From VXPQ01 sp964608315 (GTDB lineage: Bacteria > Bacteroidota > Rhodothermia > Rhodothermales > VXPQ01), in the NCBI GenBank assembly GCA_964608315.1, contig CAZSNF010000016.1, positions 18,769-82,768 on the forward strand: a DNA stretch of 64,000 bases, written 5' to 3'. The notes under the pieces are model-generated. The model worked only from the letters and a program-made list of their open reading frames with translations, was not told the origin of the DNA and made no database searches. Below are positions 35,296 through 43,531 of this stretch, piece by piece. Numbering within the stretch: the stretch's first letter is position 1; each line of letters opens with the position of its first letter. Made by a program: the position numbers and the translations under genes.

Positions 35296-35721
35296 TCAGG
35301 CCCTGCTGGCCGCCAGTTCGCGCGCGCAGAAAAAATAGCCGGCTTCAATGGTTGCATTAGCGACAGAATCTGATCCGTGGACGATGTTTTGTCCCTTGTT
35401 GTCCGCAAAAGCGTGTCGTATGGTGCCTTCCGCCGCTTCCGCCGGGTCGGTGGCGCCGATCAGTGCGCGAAAATCCTCCACGGCATTTTCTTTTTCCAGC
35501 ACCATCGGGACGCAGGGGCCGCTCGACATGAACTCCGTCAGTTCGTCGAAGAACGGGCGCCCCTTGTGTACGGCGTAAAATCCTTCGGCTTCCTTTCGGG
35601 TGAGGCGCTGCATCCGCAGGGCGCGCAGGACGAATCCGGCTTCCTGAATGCGGCGAACGACTTCCCCGACCAGCGCCTTTCGGACGCAATCAGGTTTCAG
35701 AATGGCAAGCGTACGCTCCAT
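35296..35721 (-). CDS. ndk: nucleoside-diphosphate kinase
   Basis: 141 aa, standard length. It transfers gamma-phosphate between nucleoside triphosphates and diphosphates. Motifs: MERTLAILKPDCV at the start, GFVLRALRMQRLT, PFFDELTEFMSSGPCVPMVLE, the TDPAEAAEGTIRHAF helix, and the phospho-His site NIVHGSDS, with the closing EAGYFF. The end abuts the NamZ-like gene. No anomaly. Confidence 0.97.
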   Translation of the reverse strand: MERTLAILKPDCVRKALVGEVVRRIQEAGFVLRALRMQRLTRKEAEGFYAVHKGRPFFDELTEFMSSGPCVPMVLEKENAVEDFRALIGATDPAEAAEGTIRHAFADNKGQNIVHGSDSVANATIEAGYFFCARELAASRA

Positions 35722-35793
35722 AATTACTGCGTAATGTGAATCGGGTGAAGAATTTCGCGCGGAACGGCCAGGGCGTCGTCGCTGCGTTTGCGT

Positions 35794-36795
35794 TCAGGCC
35801 GAATCGGACGCTACATGCCGTTCGGCGTGGTAGGACGACCGCACCAGAGGGCCGCTCTCGACATGATCGATCCCTTTGGCTTCGCCGACGACCTTGTAGT
35901 GCGCGAATGTGTCCGGGTGGATGAATTCCTCGACGGGAAGATGCATGCGCGTGGGTTGCAGATACTGCCCGATCGTCATGACGTCCACCCCGTTCGCCAC
36001 GAAATCGTCCATCAGGTCGAACACTTCGGCTTCCTTTTCGCCCAGCCCGACCATGATGCCGCTTTTCGTGCGCAATCCGGCCTCCTTCGAAAGGCGAAGC
36101 GCCTCCAGCGACTGCCTGTAATCGGCCTGGGGCCGGACGCGGCGGTAGAGGCGCGGGACCGTTTCCACATTGTGATTCATGATATCCGGACGGGCGTCGA
36201 TCACCATCTGCAGGGCCTCGCGATCCCCTCTGAAATCGGGGATCAGCACTTCGACCGTGCAGCCTTTGCGCGCTTCGCGTATCTTGCGGATCGTTTCCGC
36301 GAAGATCGGCGCGCCGCCGTCCTTGCGTTCGTCGCGGTTGACGCTCGTTACGACGGCATGATTCAACTCCATGAGGCGGGCCGCCTGGGCGACGCGGTCC
36401 GGTTCGTTCCAATCCAGGCCCTCCGGCGGGCGGCCCGTCATCACGGCGCAGAAGCCGCACGAACGGGTGCATACGTTCCCCAGGATCATGAAGGTGGCCG
36501 TGCCCGCGCTCCAGCATTCCCCCATATTGGGGCATCGCGCGCTCTGGCAGACCGTGTGCAGGTTGTGATCCTCGATGATGCGGGCCACGTTCCGGTAGGT
36601 GGGCCCGTACGGGAGCTTGACGCGGAGCCAGTCGGGGCGCCGTCCCCGGGTATTGGCGACGTCCGACTGCTCCACTACCGGGAGTTCGAACATGCCCGGA
36701 TCGCCGTCCCCGGAAGAGAACAGGGGTTCCTTTTTCACCCGTTCGAGTCGGATGTCGCCAGGGCGCCGGGGCTTTTCTGCAGACGGGCGGGACAT
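35794..36795 (-). CDS. lipA: lipoyl synthase
   Basis: 333 aa from the ATG at 36795 (MSRPSAEKPRR); the frame is open far upstream to 37146 but that part has no coding character. Radical-SAM enzyme that inserts two sulfurs into octanoyl groups on lipoyl domains. Both clusters are visible: the auxiliary cluster CQSARCPNMGEC and the SAM cluster CTRSCGFC, followed by AVVTSVNRDERKDGGA, HNVETVPRLYRRVRP, KSGIMVGLGE and IGQYLQPTRMHLPV, and the C-terminal R-S-S-Y motif that binds the auxiliary cluster (RSSYHAE). Confidence 0.97.
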   Translation of the reverse strand: MSRPSAEKPRRPGDIRLERVKKEPLFSSGDGDPGMFELPVVEQSDVANTRGRRPDWLRVKLPYGPTYRNVARIIEDHNLHTVCQSARCPNMGECWSAGTATFMILGNVCTRSCGFCAVMTGRPPEGLDWNEPDRVAQAARLMELNHAVVTSVNRDERKDGGAPIFAETIRKIREARKGCTVEVLIPDFRGDREALQMVIDARPDIMNHNVETVPRLYRRVRPQADYRQSLEALRLSKEAGLRTKSGIMVGLGEKEAEVFDLMDDFVANGVDVMTIGQYLQPTRMHLPVEEFIHPDTFAHYKVVGEAKGIDHVESGPLVRSSYHAERHVASDSA

Positions 36796-36928
36796 AAAGC
36801 GAAAGCGGGATAACGCGGGAAAAGGTCGTACTTCGTACGCAGGGGAAGGGTTTTTCGGAACAAACGCGCTGAAAATTATTCGATACAGGAATACGGTTAA
36901 GCGGCGGATCGGATCCCCCGGAATCTTC

Positions 36929-36981
36929 GGGATACGCTGATCGAAACCGCTTCGCTCAGCGCGTCGCGTTCGCCCGTACCG
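36929..36981. repeat. fragment of the palindromic repeat family
   Basis: GGGATACGCTGATCGAAACC and the following bases closely match the left end of copy 1 at 4247 (GGATACTCTGATCAAAACC), including GCTCAGCGCGTCGCGTTCGC against the GATCAGCGCTTCGCGTTCGC there. No right end is found. It lies upstream of lipA and of the aminotransferase gene. Confidence 0.55.
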
Positions 36982-37045
36982 ATCCTTCGCTGCGATGGCG
37001 CCGAACGAAGCACGGAGCAGGCTTTTGCAACGTTTCGCATACCCC

Positions 37046-38386
37046 ATGAACACGATGACCTCGAACGCTGTATCTCCCGGAGACGTCCGCCGCATTCTGT
37101 CGGAGCATTTGCTGGTGGGCGGCATGAACCCCCTGGTGCTGGACATGCGGCGCAGCCGGGGCGTCCGTCTTCGCGATGCGGCTACAGGCAGGGACTATCT
37201 GGATTTCTTTGGTTTTTTCGCCACCAGCGTACTGGGCATGAACCATCCGGGCCTCGCGGAGAACGCCGATTTTCGGGAGCGCTTGCTGGAAGCGGCGCTC
37301 CACAAGGTCACCAACTCCGATATCGCCACCGGGCATATGGCGCGGTTCGCCCGGACCTTCGGGCGCGTGGCCATTCCCGATTATTTGCCCTATGCGTTCT
37401 TTATTTCCGGGGGCGCCCTTGCCGTGGAGAATGCCCTGAAGGCGGCCTTCGACTGGAAGGCCCAAAAAAACCAGGAGAGAGGGCTGCGCCGCGAATCCGG
37501 CGGACGGGCGATGCACCTCCGGCAGGCGTTTCACGGGCGTTCCGGCTATACGCTTTCGCTTACGAACACCGATCCGCACAAGACCCGGCATTTTCCTGTT
37601 TTCGACTGGCCCCGGATCCCGAATCCGAAGATCAGGCACCCGCTGGATGCGCATCTGGAAGAAGTCGAGCGGGCCGAAGCCGCCGCCCTCGAACAGGCCA
37701 AAGCGCATTTCAGAGCGTACGAACGCGACATCGCTTGCGTAATCGCGGAGCCGATTCAGGGGGAGGGAGGGGACAATCATTTTCGCCCGGAATTTTTCGT
37801 TCGGCTGAAGGAACTGGCGCACGAGCACGATGCGCTGTTCATCTTCGACGAAGTACAGACCGGCGTCGGCGTTACCGGGCGGTTCTGGGCGCACCAGGCG
37901 CTTGGCGTGCGCCCGGATATTATCGCATTCGGAAAAAAGACGCAGGTTTGCGGGGTGCTGGCCGGTCCGAAGATGGACGAGGCGCCGGATCACGTATTCC
38001 GCCTGCCGGGCCGCATCAACTCGACCTGGGGCGGCAATCTTGCGGACATGGTCCGCTTCGACCGGATACTCGAAATCATGGAGGAAGAGGATATCGTGGG
38101 CCGGGTGGACGAGCTGGGGGCGCATTTGCTCATGCGCCTGCATGAACTGGCCGACGCGCATTCCTGCGTGGAGAACGTTCGGGGGCGGGGCCTCATGTGC
38201 GCTTTCGATCTGCCCGACCCGGAACTGCGCGGCGCGTTTCTTGAGAGGTGCTACGAGGCGGGCCTGGTCATGCTGGGATGCGGCGCCTCGTCTGTGCGCT
38301 TCCGGCCGCCGCTCGTTGTTTCAACCGACGAACTGGACGAAGGGATAGACCTTATTGATACGGTGTTGCAGAAGATGAATCTGTAG
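37046..38386 (+). CDS. lat: L-lysine 6-transaminase
   Basis: 446 aa PLP enzyme of the class III (ornithine-type) aminotransferases. It converts the epsilon-amino group of lysine, giving 2-aminoadipate 6-semialdehyde. The first part matches lysine 6-aminotransferases well: NPLVLDMRRSRGV, YLDFFGFFATSVLGMNHP, ALHKVTNSDIAT, FFISGGALAVENALKAAFDWK, GYTLSLTNTDPHKTRHFP. The cofactor motif FIFDEVQTGVGVTGRFWAHQ and the PLP lysine in IIAFGKKTQVCG follow, then RLPGRINSTWGGNLADM. It stands alone with a repeat-rich tail. It may serve lysine breakdown or alpha-aminoadipate-derived products; the dap genes lie 6 kb away. Confidence 0.93.
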   Translation: MNTMTSNAVSPGDVRRILSEHLLVGGMNPLVLDMRRSRGVRLRDAATGRDYLDFFGFFATSVLGMNHPGLAENADFRERLLEAALHKVTNSDIATGHMARFARTFGRVAIPDYLPYAFFISGGALAVENALKAAFDWKAQKNQERGLRRESGGRAMHLRQAFHGRSGYTLSLTNTDPHKTRHFPVFDWPRIPNPKIRHPLDAHLEEVERAEAAALEQAKAHFRAYERDIACVIAEPIQGEGGDNHFRPEFFVRLKELAHEHDALFIFDEVQTGVGVTGRFWAHQALGVRPDIIAFGKKTQVCGVLAGPKMDEAPDHVFRLPGRINSTWGGNLADMVRFDRILEIMEEEDIVGRVDELGAHLLMRLHELADAHSCVENVRGRGLMCAFDLPDPELRGAFLERCYEAGLVMLGCGASSVRFRPPLVVSTDELDEGIDLIDTVLQKMNL

Positions 38387-38492
38387 ATGGGTTTCCGACC
38401 ACAGATCGTGCGGACCTTGATTATTCGGGCCCCGGACCGCTTCGCGTGCGGAGAGCCTGCCTGTCTGGTACAGGCGGGCCTGTATCGGTAAC

Positions 38493-38664
38493 TATGCAGA
38501 ATCCGCATAGATCGACCCCTTGTCATGCAAAATTTGCATAGCATGGCTTTTGATTATGCATATTTTGCATAATTCAGGTGCTTATTATGCAAAAAATGCA
38601 TAGACCGCCCTTTAATTATGCAAAAAACGCATAGTTCGGCCCCTGATTATGCAGAATACGCATA
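38493..38664. repeat. six 17-bp palindromes at exact 31-bp spacing
   Basis: The units start at 38493, 38524, 38555, 38586, 38617 and 38648, each 31 bp apart. Core consensus TATGCANAATNYGCATA: examples TATGCAGAATCCGCATA, TATGCATATTTTGCATA, TATGCAAAAAATGCATA. Spacers of 14 bp are partly alike (ending mostly in GAT/AAT/TAT). It lies between the 3' ends of lat and gyrA, so not in a normal promoter place. 31 bp is close to three turns of B-DNA, which would put all sites on one face. Role unknown; see findings. Confidence 0.92.
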
Positions 38665-38693
38665 ATTGAGGCAGACTGTCGGGTAAACACTAA

Positions 38694-38859
38694 AGGAACC
38701 TCTGATTAAATCTACTTTGATCAGCGCTTCACGTTCACACGCACAGGACGTTATGACTGCGTCGTTGAAATCAGCGATAAACGCTCTGGATTCAGGGCAT
38801 GGCGGACGTGAAGCGTCCCTCGCAGCCTCTGAACTTTGCAGATTTAATCAGAGTATCCT
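38694..38859. repeat. palindromic repeat family, copy 4 (internally deleted)
   Basis: 166 bp from AGGAACCTCTGATTAAATC to the right end GATTTAATCAGAGTATCCT. The left end carries the AACC variant and the right end the GTAT variant, so the arms mismatch. The central hairpin part found in copies 1-3 is missing: the sequence jumps from ACGTGAAGCG to TCCCTCGCAGCC. Ends about 40 bp before the gyrA stop codon. Confidence 0.85.
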
Positions 38860-38901
38860 GAACTGCTTCAGGCGGATGCATGGGGAGCGTCCCCTGATCC
38901 G

Positions 38902-41475
38902 TTATTCGCCTTGCGCGTTTTCCTCTGCCGACTCCGCTTCTTCTTCCTTGCCGTTCTCTTCGACCATAAGGCGGGTTACGTCGGCGATAGCGTCCCCTTC
39001 CTTCAGATTAATGAGGCGGACCCCCTGCGTATTCCGGCCCTGCACCGAAATGTCGCCCACGTTCATGCGGATCATCAACCCGTTTTGCGTAATGATCATC
39101 AGGTCGTCGTCGCCCGCCACGTCCCGAATGGCTACAAGCGGTCCCACCCGTTCCGTCGTTTTGAGCGTGATGCGGCCCATGCCGCCTCGCGCCTGGGGCG
39201 CGTAATCCTCCATGCGGCTGCGTTTTCCGTAGCCGTTTGCGCTGATGGCGAGAATTTCGCGCTCCCCGTTCTCCACCACGACCATACCGACCAGGTCTTC
39301 GTCCCCGCGTAGCGAAATGCCTCGTACGCCCCGCGTGTCGCGCCCCATCGGCCGGGCTTCTTTCTCCTCGAAGCGGATGGCCTTGCCGCCCGACGAGGCC
39401 AGAAACACATGGGCGTTCCCGTTCGTCAGCCGAGCCTCGATCAATTCGTCTCCCTCCACGATGGATATGGCGATGATGCCCGACCGCAAGGGGCGCTTGA
39501 ATGCTTCCAGCGCCGTTTTCTTGACCAGTCCCTTGCGGGTGGCCATCATGACGTAATGCGTTTTGCGGAAGTCCTCGTCCTCGAACTCCGCTTTCGACAC
39601 CGCGAGGACAGCCCGCACCCGGTCCTCATGGTCGATCTGTATCAGGTTGCGGATCGATCTTCCCTTTGCGGTGCGCGATCCTTCCGGTATTTCGTAGACG
39701 CGCAGCGCGTAGCACTGGCCGTGATCGGTGAAATACAGCAGATAGTCGTGCGTGGACGAAACGAACATGTGCTCGACATAGTCCTCGTCCCGTTTTCCCG
39801 TCCCCTTCATGCCGACGCCGCCCCGTCCCTGCTGGCGGTATTCGGCAAGGGAAGTCCGTTTGATCAGCGCCTGGTGCGAGATGGTGACGACGACCTGCTC
39901 GTCTTCGATCATGTCCTCCATCGCGAAATCGCCCCCGCCCATATAGTCTATTTCCGTGCGCCGCTCGTCGGCGTATTTCTCCCGGATATCGAGCAACTCG
40001 TCCTTGATGATCTGCATCCGCCGATCGCGTTCGGCGAGGATGGTTTCGAGCCGGGTTATTTCCTTGAGGACCTCCCGGTATTCCTGCTCGATTTTCTGGC
40101 GCTCGAGGCCGGTCAGGCGGCTCAGCCGCAGCGCAAGAATGGCGTCGGCCTGGGCTTGCGTAAGCGAAAACATGGCGCCGTCCGCAGGGGGGAGGCCCAG
40201 TCGTTCGAGTTGCGCCGTCGTCAATTGCTCGGGATAGACGCCGCGCATCAGGTTGTCGCGGGCCGTATCGGTATCGTCCGAATGACGAATGATCGTAATG
40301 ACCTGATCGAGGTGGTCCAGCGCGATCGTCAGGCCTTCGAGGATGTGCGCCCGTTCCTGCGCCTTGCGCAGATCGAACCGGGTGCGACGCTCCACGATTT
40401 CGTGCCGGTGCTCCACATAGTGCCGGACGGCGTCTTGCAGCGTGATGGTTTTCGGGCGTCCGTTCACCAGCGCCACCATATTCACGCCGAAGGATTGCTG
40501 GCACTGCGTGTATTTGTACAACTGGTTTTGTACAACCAGCGGCATGGCGTCGTTCTTTATCTCGACCACGATGCGCAGGCCGTCCCGGTCGGATTCGTCG
40601 CGCAGATCCCTGATGCCTTCGATGCGTTTCTCCTTGACGTGGTGCGCGATCTTTTCGAGCAGCGAACTCTTGTTGACCTGGTAGGGAATTTCCGTAATGA
40701 CGAGCGCCGTGCGGCCTGCCCGGATTTCTTCCTCGCGCATCCGGGCGCGCATCACAATGCGTCCGCGGCCCGTCCGGTACGCCTCCTGGACGCCGGCATA
40801 GCCATAAATAATGCCGCCCGTAGGGAAATCGGGCGCCGGCAGGCGTTTCATCAGGCCCTCGACGTCGATATCGGGGTTGTCGATCCAGGCGATGACGGCG
40901 TCGATCGTTTCCTTCAGGTTGTGCGGCGGGATTTTCGTGGCCATGCCTACGGCGATGCCGTCGGAGCCGTTCAGGAGCAGGTTGGGGATCGCCGCAGGGA
41001 GTATGGAGGGTTCCTCGAGGGACCCGTCGAAATTCTCCTGGAAATCGACGGTTTCCTTCTGAATGTCGCGCAGCATTTCCTCCGCGATGCGCGTCATGCG
41101 GGCCTCCGTGTACCGCATGGCGGCGGCGGCGTCCCCGTCTATCGATCCGAAATTTCCCTGTCCGTCCACAAGGGGGGAGCGCATGGAGAACCCCTGCGCC
41201 ATGCGCACCATGGTGTCGTACACCGAGGCGTCTCCGTGCGGATGATACTTTCCAAGCACTTCCCCGACGACGCGCGCGCTCTTTTTGTAGCCGGCCCCTG
41301 CCGTCAGGCCCAGATCGCTCATGCCGTACAGTACGCGCCGGTGTACGGGTTTGAGCCCGTCGCGGATGTCCGGCAACGCCCGGCTTACGATCACCGACAT
41401 CGAATAATCGATGTAGGAAGACTTCATTTCCTCCTCGATATTGATCGGGATGATCCGGGAGTCGTTCGGTTCCAT
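38902..41475 (-). CDS. gyrA: DNA gyrase subunit A
   Basis: 857 aa, usual length. The breaking-rejoining subunit of type IIA topoisomerase. The active Tyr is Y122 in AAAMRYTEARM, same number as in E. coli. The quinolone pocket reads GKYHPHGDASVYD: Asp82, Ala83, Ser84, Asp87. The GyrA box appears as QQGRGGVG in the C-terminal beta-pinwheel, and the chain ends in an acidic tail (EENGKEEEAESAEENAQGE). It is divergent from the RM genes and convergent with lat. The long antisense open frame covering it is a shadow. Confidence 0.98.
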   Translation of the reverse strand: MEPNDSRIIPINIEEEMKSSYIDYSMSVIVSRALPDIRDGLKPVHRRVLYGMSDLGLTAGAGYKKSARVVGEVLGKYHPHGDASVYDTMVRMAQGFSMRSPLVDGQGNFGSIDGDAAAAMRYTEARMTRIAEEMLRDIQKETVDFQENFDGSLEEPSILPAAIPNLLLNGSDGIAVGMATKIPPHNLKETIDAVIAWIDNPDIDVEGLMKRLPAPDFPTGGIIYGYAGVQEAYRTGRGRIVMRARMREEEIRAGRTALVITEIPYQVNKSSLLEKIAHHVKEKRIEGIRDLRDESDRDGLRIVVEIKNDAMPLVVQNQLYKYTQCQQSFGVNMVALVNGRPKTITLQDAVRHYVEHRHEIVERRTRFDLRKAQERAHILEGLTIALDHLDQVITIIRHSDDTDTARDNLMRGVYPEQLTTAQLERLGLPPADGAMFSLTQAQADAILALRLSRLTGLERQKIEQEYREVLKEITRLETILAERDRRMQIIKDELLDIREKYADERRTEIDYMGGGDFAMEDMIEDEQVVVTISHQALIKRTSLAEYRQQGRGGVGMKGTGKRDEDYVEHMFVSSTHDYLLYFTDHGQCYALRVYEIPEGSRTAKGRSIRNLIQIDHEDRVRAVLAVSKAEFEDEDFRKTHYVMMATRKGLVKKTALEAFKRPLRSGIIAISIVEGDELIEARLTNGNAHVFLASSGGKAIRFEEKEARPMGRDTRGVRGISLRGDEDLVGMVVVENGEREILAISANGYGKRSRMEDYAPQARGGMGRITLKTTERVGPLVAIRDVAGDDDLMIITQNGLMIRMNVGDISVQGRNTQGVRLINLKEGDAIADVTRLMVEENGKEEEAESAEENAQGE

Positions 41476-41737
41476 GCAGATTGCGAAGGGGTTGGATACG
41501 CCTGAAAATGGTGCGGGCCTGCCGGAGGGCTTCCGAAAAAGGCCATATCCCGGTAAAATACGAAATTTTCTCTATTGGCGCAACGTTCGGGCGTTTTTCA
41601 GAGCGTCTGCAAGTCGTTAACAGTCAAAGGATTACGGGAAAATTTGGTGAAGGGGTTATAAAAGGAAAATCAAGCTGTCTACATAAGTGCGTGGCGTGGG
41701 CACCGGGATGTTTTTTTCCGGTTTTCAGGCATTTTTC

Positions 41738-41775
41738 TTGACTTCTGTGACGTTATGTGCTATTATGGCACATAA
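41738..41775 (+). promoter_or_regulatory. promoter with overlapping operator for the HTH-methyltransferase gene
   Basis: -35 TTGACT at 41738-41743, spacer of exactly 17 bp, -10 TATTAT at 41761-41766. An 8-7-8 palindrome, TTATGTGC at 41753-41760 and GCACATAA at 41768-41775, encloses the -10 box. The gene starts at 41800 and its product carries an N-terminal HTH domain. A protein bound to this palindrome would block the promoter. The rest of the 324-nt gap to gyrA shows nothing else firm. Confidence 0.72.
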
Positions 41776-41799
41776 TTTCCCAGCGAAACGGGTTTTACC

Positions 41800-43071
41800 A
41801 TGCAATCCTCTCTGGCAGAAAACGATTTTGTGCAACTGCGTGAGCAGACCGGCTTGTCCGTTCAGAAACTGGCGGAGGAAACCGGCTTTTCCGTTCGGAC
41901 GGTGTACCGCTGGGAGCGGGGGGATAATCCTCCCCGCAAGGCGGTCATTCATTTTATGCAGAATCTTGTCCAGGGGGCATCGCCCGGGCATTCCGGGAAG
42001 CCGGCGTTCCGGTTTATTGACCTGTTCGCCGGGATAGGGGGATTGCGCCGCGGCTTCGAGCCTCCTGGAGGCAAGTGCGTATTCACATGCGAGTGGGATC
42101 GTTTTGCTCAACTTACTTACAAGGCCAATTACGCATGCGATCACGAGATTGCCGGAGACATAAGGGAGGTGAATGTCGACGCCATCCCGGAGCATGATCT
42201 GTTGCTGGCCGGTTTTCCCTGTCAGCCGTTTTCGATCGCCGGGGTGTCCAAGAAAAATGCGCTGAATCAGCCCCACGGCTTTCGTTGCGAGGCGCAGGGG
42301 ACGCTTTTTTTCGATGTGGCCCGGATTATCGAGAGACATCGCCCCCGGGCGTTTCTTCTTGAGAATGTCAGGAATCTGGCAAGTCATGATCAGGGCCGGA
42401 CGTTTCGCGTTATTCGCAGGACATTGACGGAGGAGCTGGGGTACCGAATTCACTGGAAAGTGCTTGACGCCCGCTCGTGGGTGCCACAGCATCGCAAGCG
42501 CATTTTTATCGTCGGGTTTCGGGAGGACAATGGATTCGATTTCGACGACTTGTATTTTCCCGATCCGCTCAACGGGCCGAAACTGAATACCGTTTTGCAT
42601 CCGGAAGATGGCAGCGAGGCTGCGGAAGAACCGTATACGATCGGGCCTGACGCCAGCGTTTCGGACAAGTACACCCTTTCCGATCATTTGTGGAACTATC
42701 TTCAGCGTTACGCCGAGAAGCACCGCGCCGCCGGGAACGGCTTTGGTTTCGGACTGGTCGGTCCGCAGGATACTTCGCGTACGCTCTCGGCGCGTTACTA
42801 CAAGGATGGATCGGAGATTCTGGTGAAACAGGAGGGCCGCAATCCGCGCCGTCTTACGCCGAGGGAATGCGCCCGGCTCATGGGTTTCGACAAACCCGGA
42901 GAGAGCCGGTTCGTTATTCCGGTTTCCGATACGCAGGCCTACAGGCAGTTCGGCAATGCGGTGGTAGCGCCTTGCGTGGAAGCGGTTGCGCGGCACATTT
43001 TGCCCTGGATTGACGTTGAAGCGGACGGGTACAGTGCATTGCGCCAACGAAAACTACGCCTCTTTGGCTGA
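41800..43071 (+). CDS. DNA (cytosine-5) methyltransferase with N-terminal HTH, EcoRII/SsoII type
   Basis: 423 aa. Residues 11-55 form an XRE-type helix-turn-helix (LREQTGLSVQKLAEETGFSVRTVYRWERGD). The methyltransferase core follows: motif I FRFIDLFAGIGGLRRGF (70-86), motif IV AGFPCQPFS with catalytic Cys141, motif VI ENV at 188-190, motif VIII PQHRKRIFIVGF, and motif X YRQFGNAVVAP. Such fused proteins (M.EcoRII, M.SsoII) both protect DNA and repress their own promoter through the HTH. The next genes code for Vsr and an EcoRII-type nuclease, so the target is likely CCWGG. Overlaps the vsr start by about 38 nt. Confidence 0.95.
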   Translation: MQSSLAENDFVQLREQTGLSVQKLAEETGFSVRTVYRWERGDNPPRKAVIHFMQNLVQGASPGHSGKPAFRFIDLFAGIGGLRRGFEPPGGKCVFTCEWDRFAQLTYKANYACDHEIAGDIREVNVDAIPEHDLLLAGFPCQPFSIAGVSKKNALNQPHGFRCEAQGTLFFDVARIIERHRPRAFLLENVRNLASHDQGRTFRVIRRTLTEELGYRIHWKVLDARSWVPQHRKRIFIVGFREDNGFDFDDLYFPDPLNGPKLNTVLHPEDGSEAAEEPYTIGPDASVSDKYTLSDHLWNYLQRYAEKHRAAGNGFGFGLVGPQDTSRTLSARYYKDGSEILVKQEGRNPRRLTPRECARLMGFDKPGESRFVIPVSDTQAYRQFGNAVVAPCVEAVARHILPWIDVEADGYSALRQRKLRLFG

Positions 43072-43531
43072 TATTGTCGACAAGTCCACTCGAAGCCGTA
43101 TGATGGCTGGTATCCGGGGCAAGGATACGCGGCCCGAAATGACGATCCGGCGTATGCTTCATGCACTCGGGTTCCGCTATCGGCTTCATGATCCAAAACT
43201 GCCGGGCAAGCCGGACATGGTTTTTCCCGGTTTTCGCGCAGTCATTCTTGTCCATGGATGTTTCTGGCATTGCCACGATTGCCACCTGTTCAAATGGCCT
43301 GCTTCGCGGGCTGATTTCTGGCGGCGAAAAATCACAAGGAACCGGGAAAAAGACACTGAAACCATGAAAGCCCTGACAGCGGATGGGTGGCGGGTATTGA
43401 CGATTTGGGAATGTGCGCTGAAGGGACGAACCCGGCGCCCGGTTGAAGAAGTGGTTGGCAAGGCCGCTCGCTGGCTGCGGTCCGGCGACCATTGCGAGGA
43501 AATACGGGGCAGGGAAGATGTTGGGAAGTGA
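43034..43531 (+). CDS. vsr: very short patch repair endonuclease
   Basis: 165 aa if it starts at the GTG at 43034, which overlaps the methyltransferase gene end. Vsr nicks next to T in T:G mismatches that arise when 5-methylcytosine deaminates, so it guards a dcm-type site. Motifs: SRMMAGIRGKDTRPEMTIRRMLHALGFRYRLHD, the metal-binding Asp in GKPDMVFP, and the zinc/active-site part VHGCFWHCHDCHLFKWP, then FWRRKITRNREKDTE and VLTIWECAL. Next gene overlaps by 14 nt. Start codon is uncertain; a TTG a few codons later is possible. Confidence 0.92.
   Translation: MHCANENYASLADIVDKSTRSRMMAGIRGKDTRPEMTIRRMLHALGFRYRLHDPKLPGKPDMVFPGFRAVILVHGCFWHCHDCHLFKWPASRADFWRRKITRNREKDTETMKALTADGWRVLTIWECALKGRTRRPVEEVVGKAARWLRSGDHCEEIRGREDVGK

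Noticed and set aside
38493..38664. CRISPR array
   Set aside because: Units are 17-bp palindromes with 14-bp partly similar spacers; no cas genes; spacers too short and not unique.
39409..41505. 698-codon open frame antisense to gyrA
   Set aside because: It mirrors gyrA codons; the translation shows no domain and gyrA is certain on the other strand.
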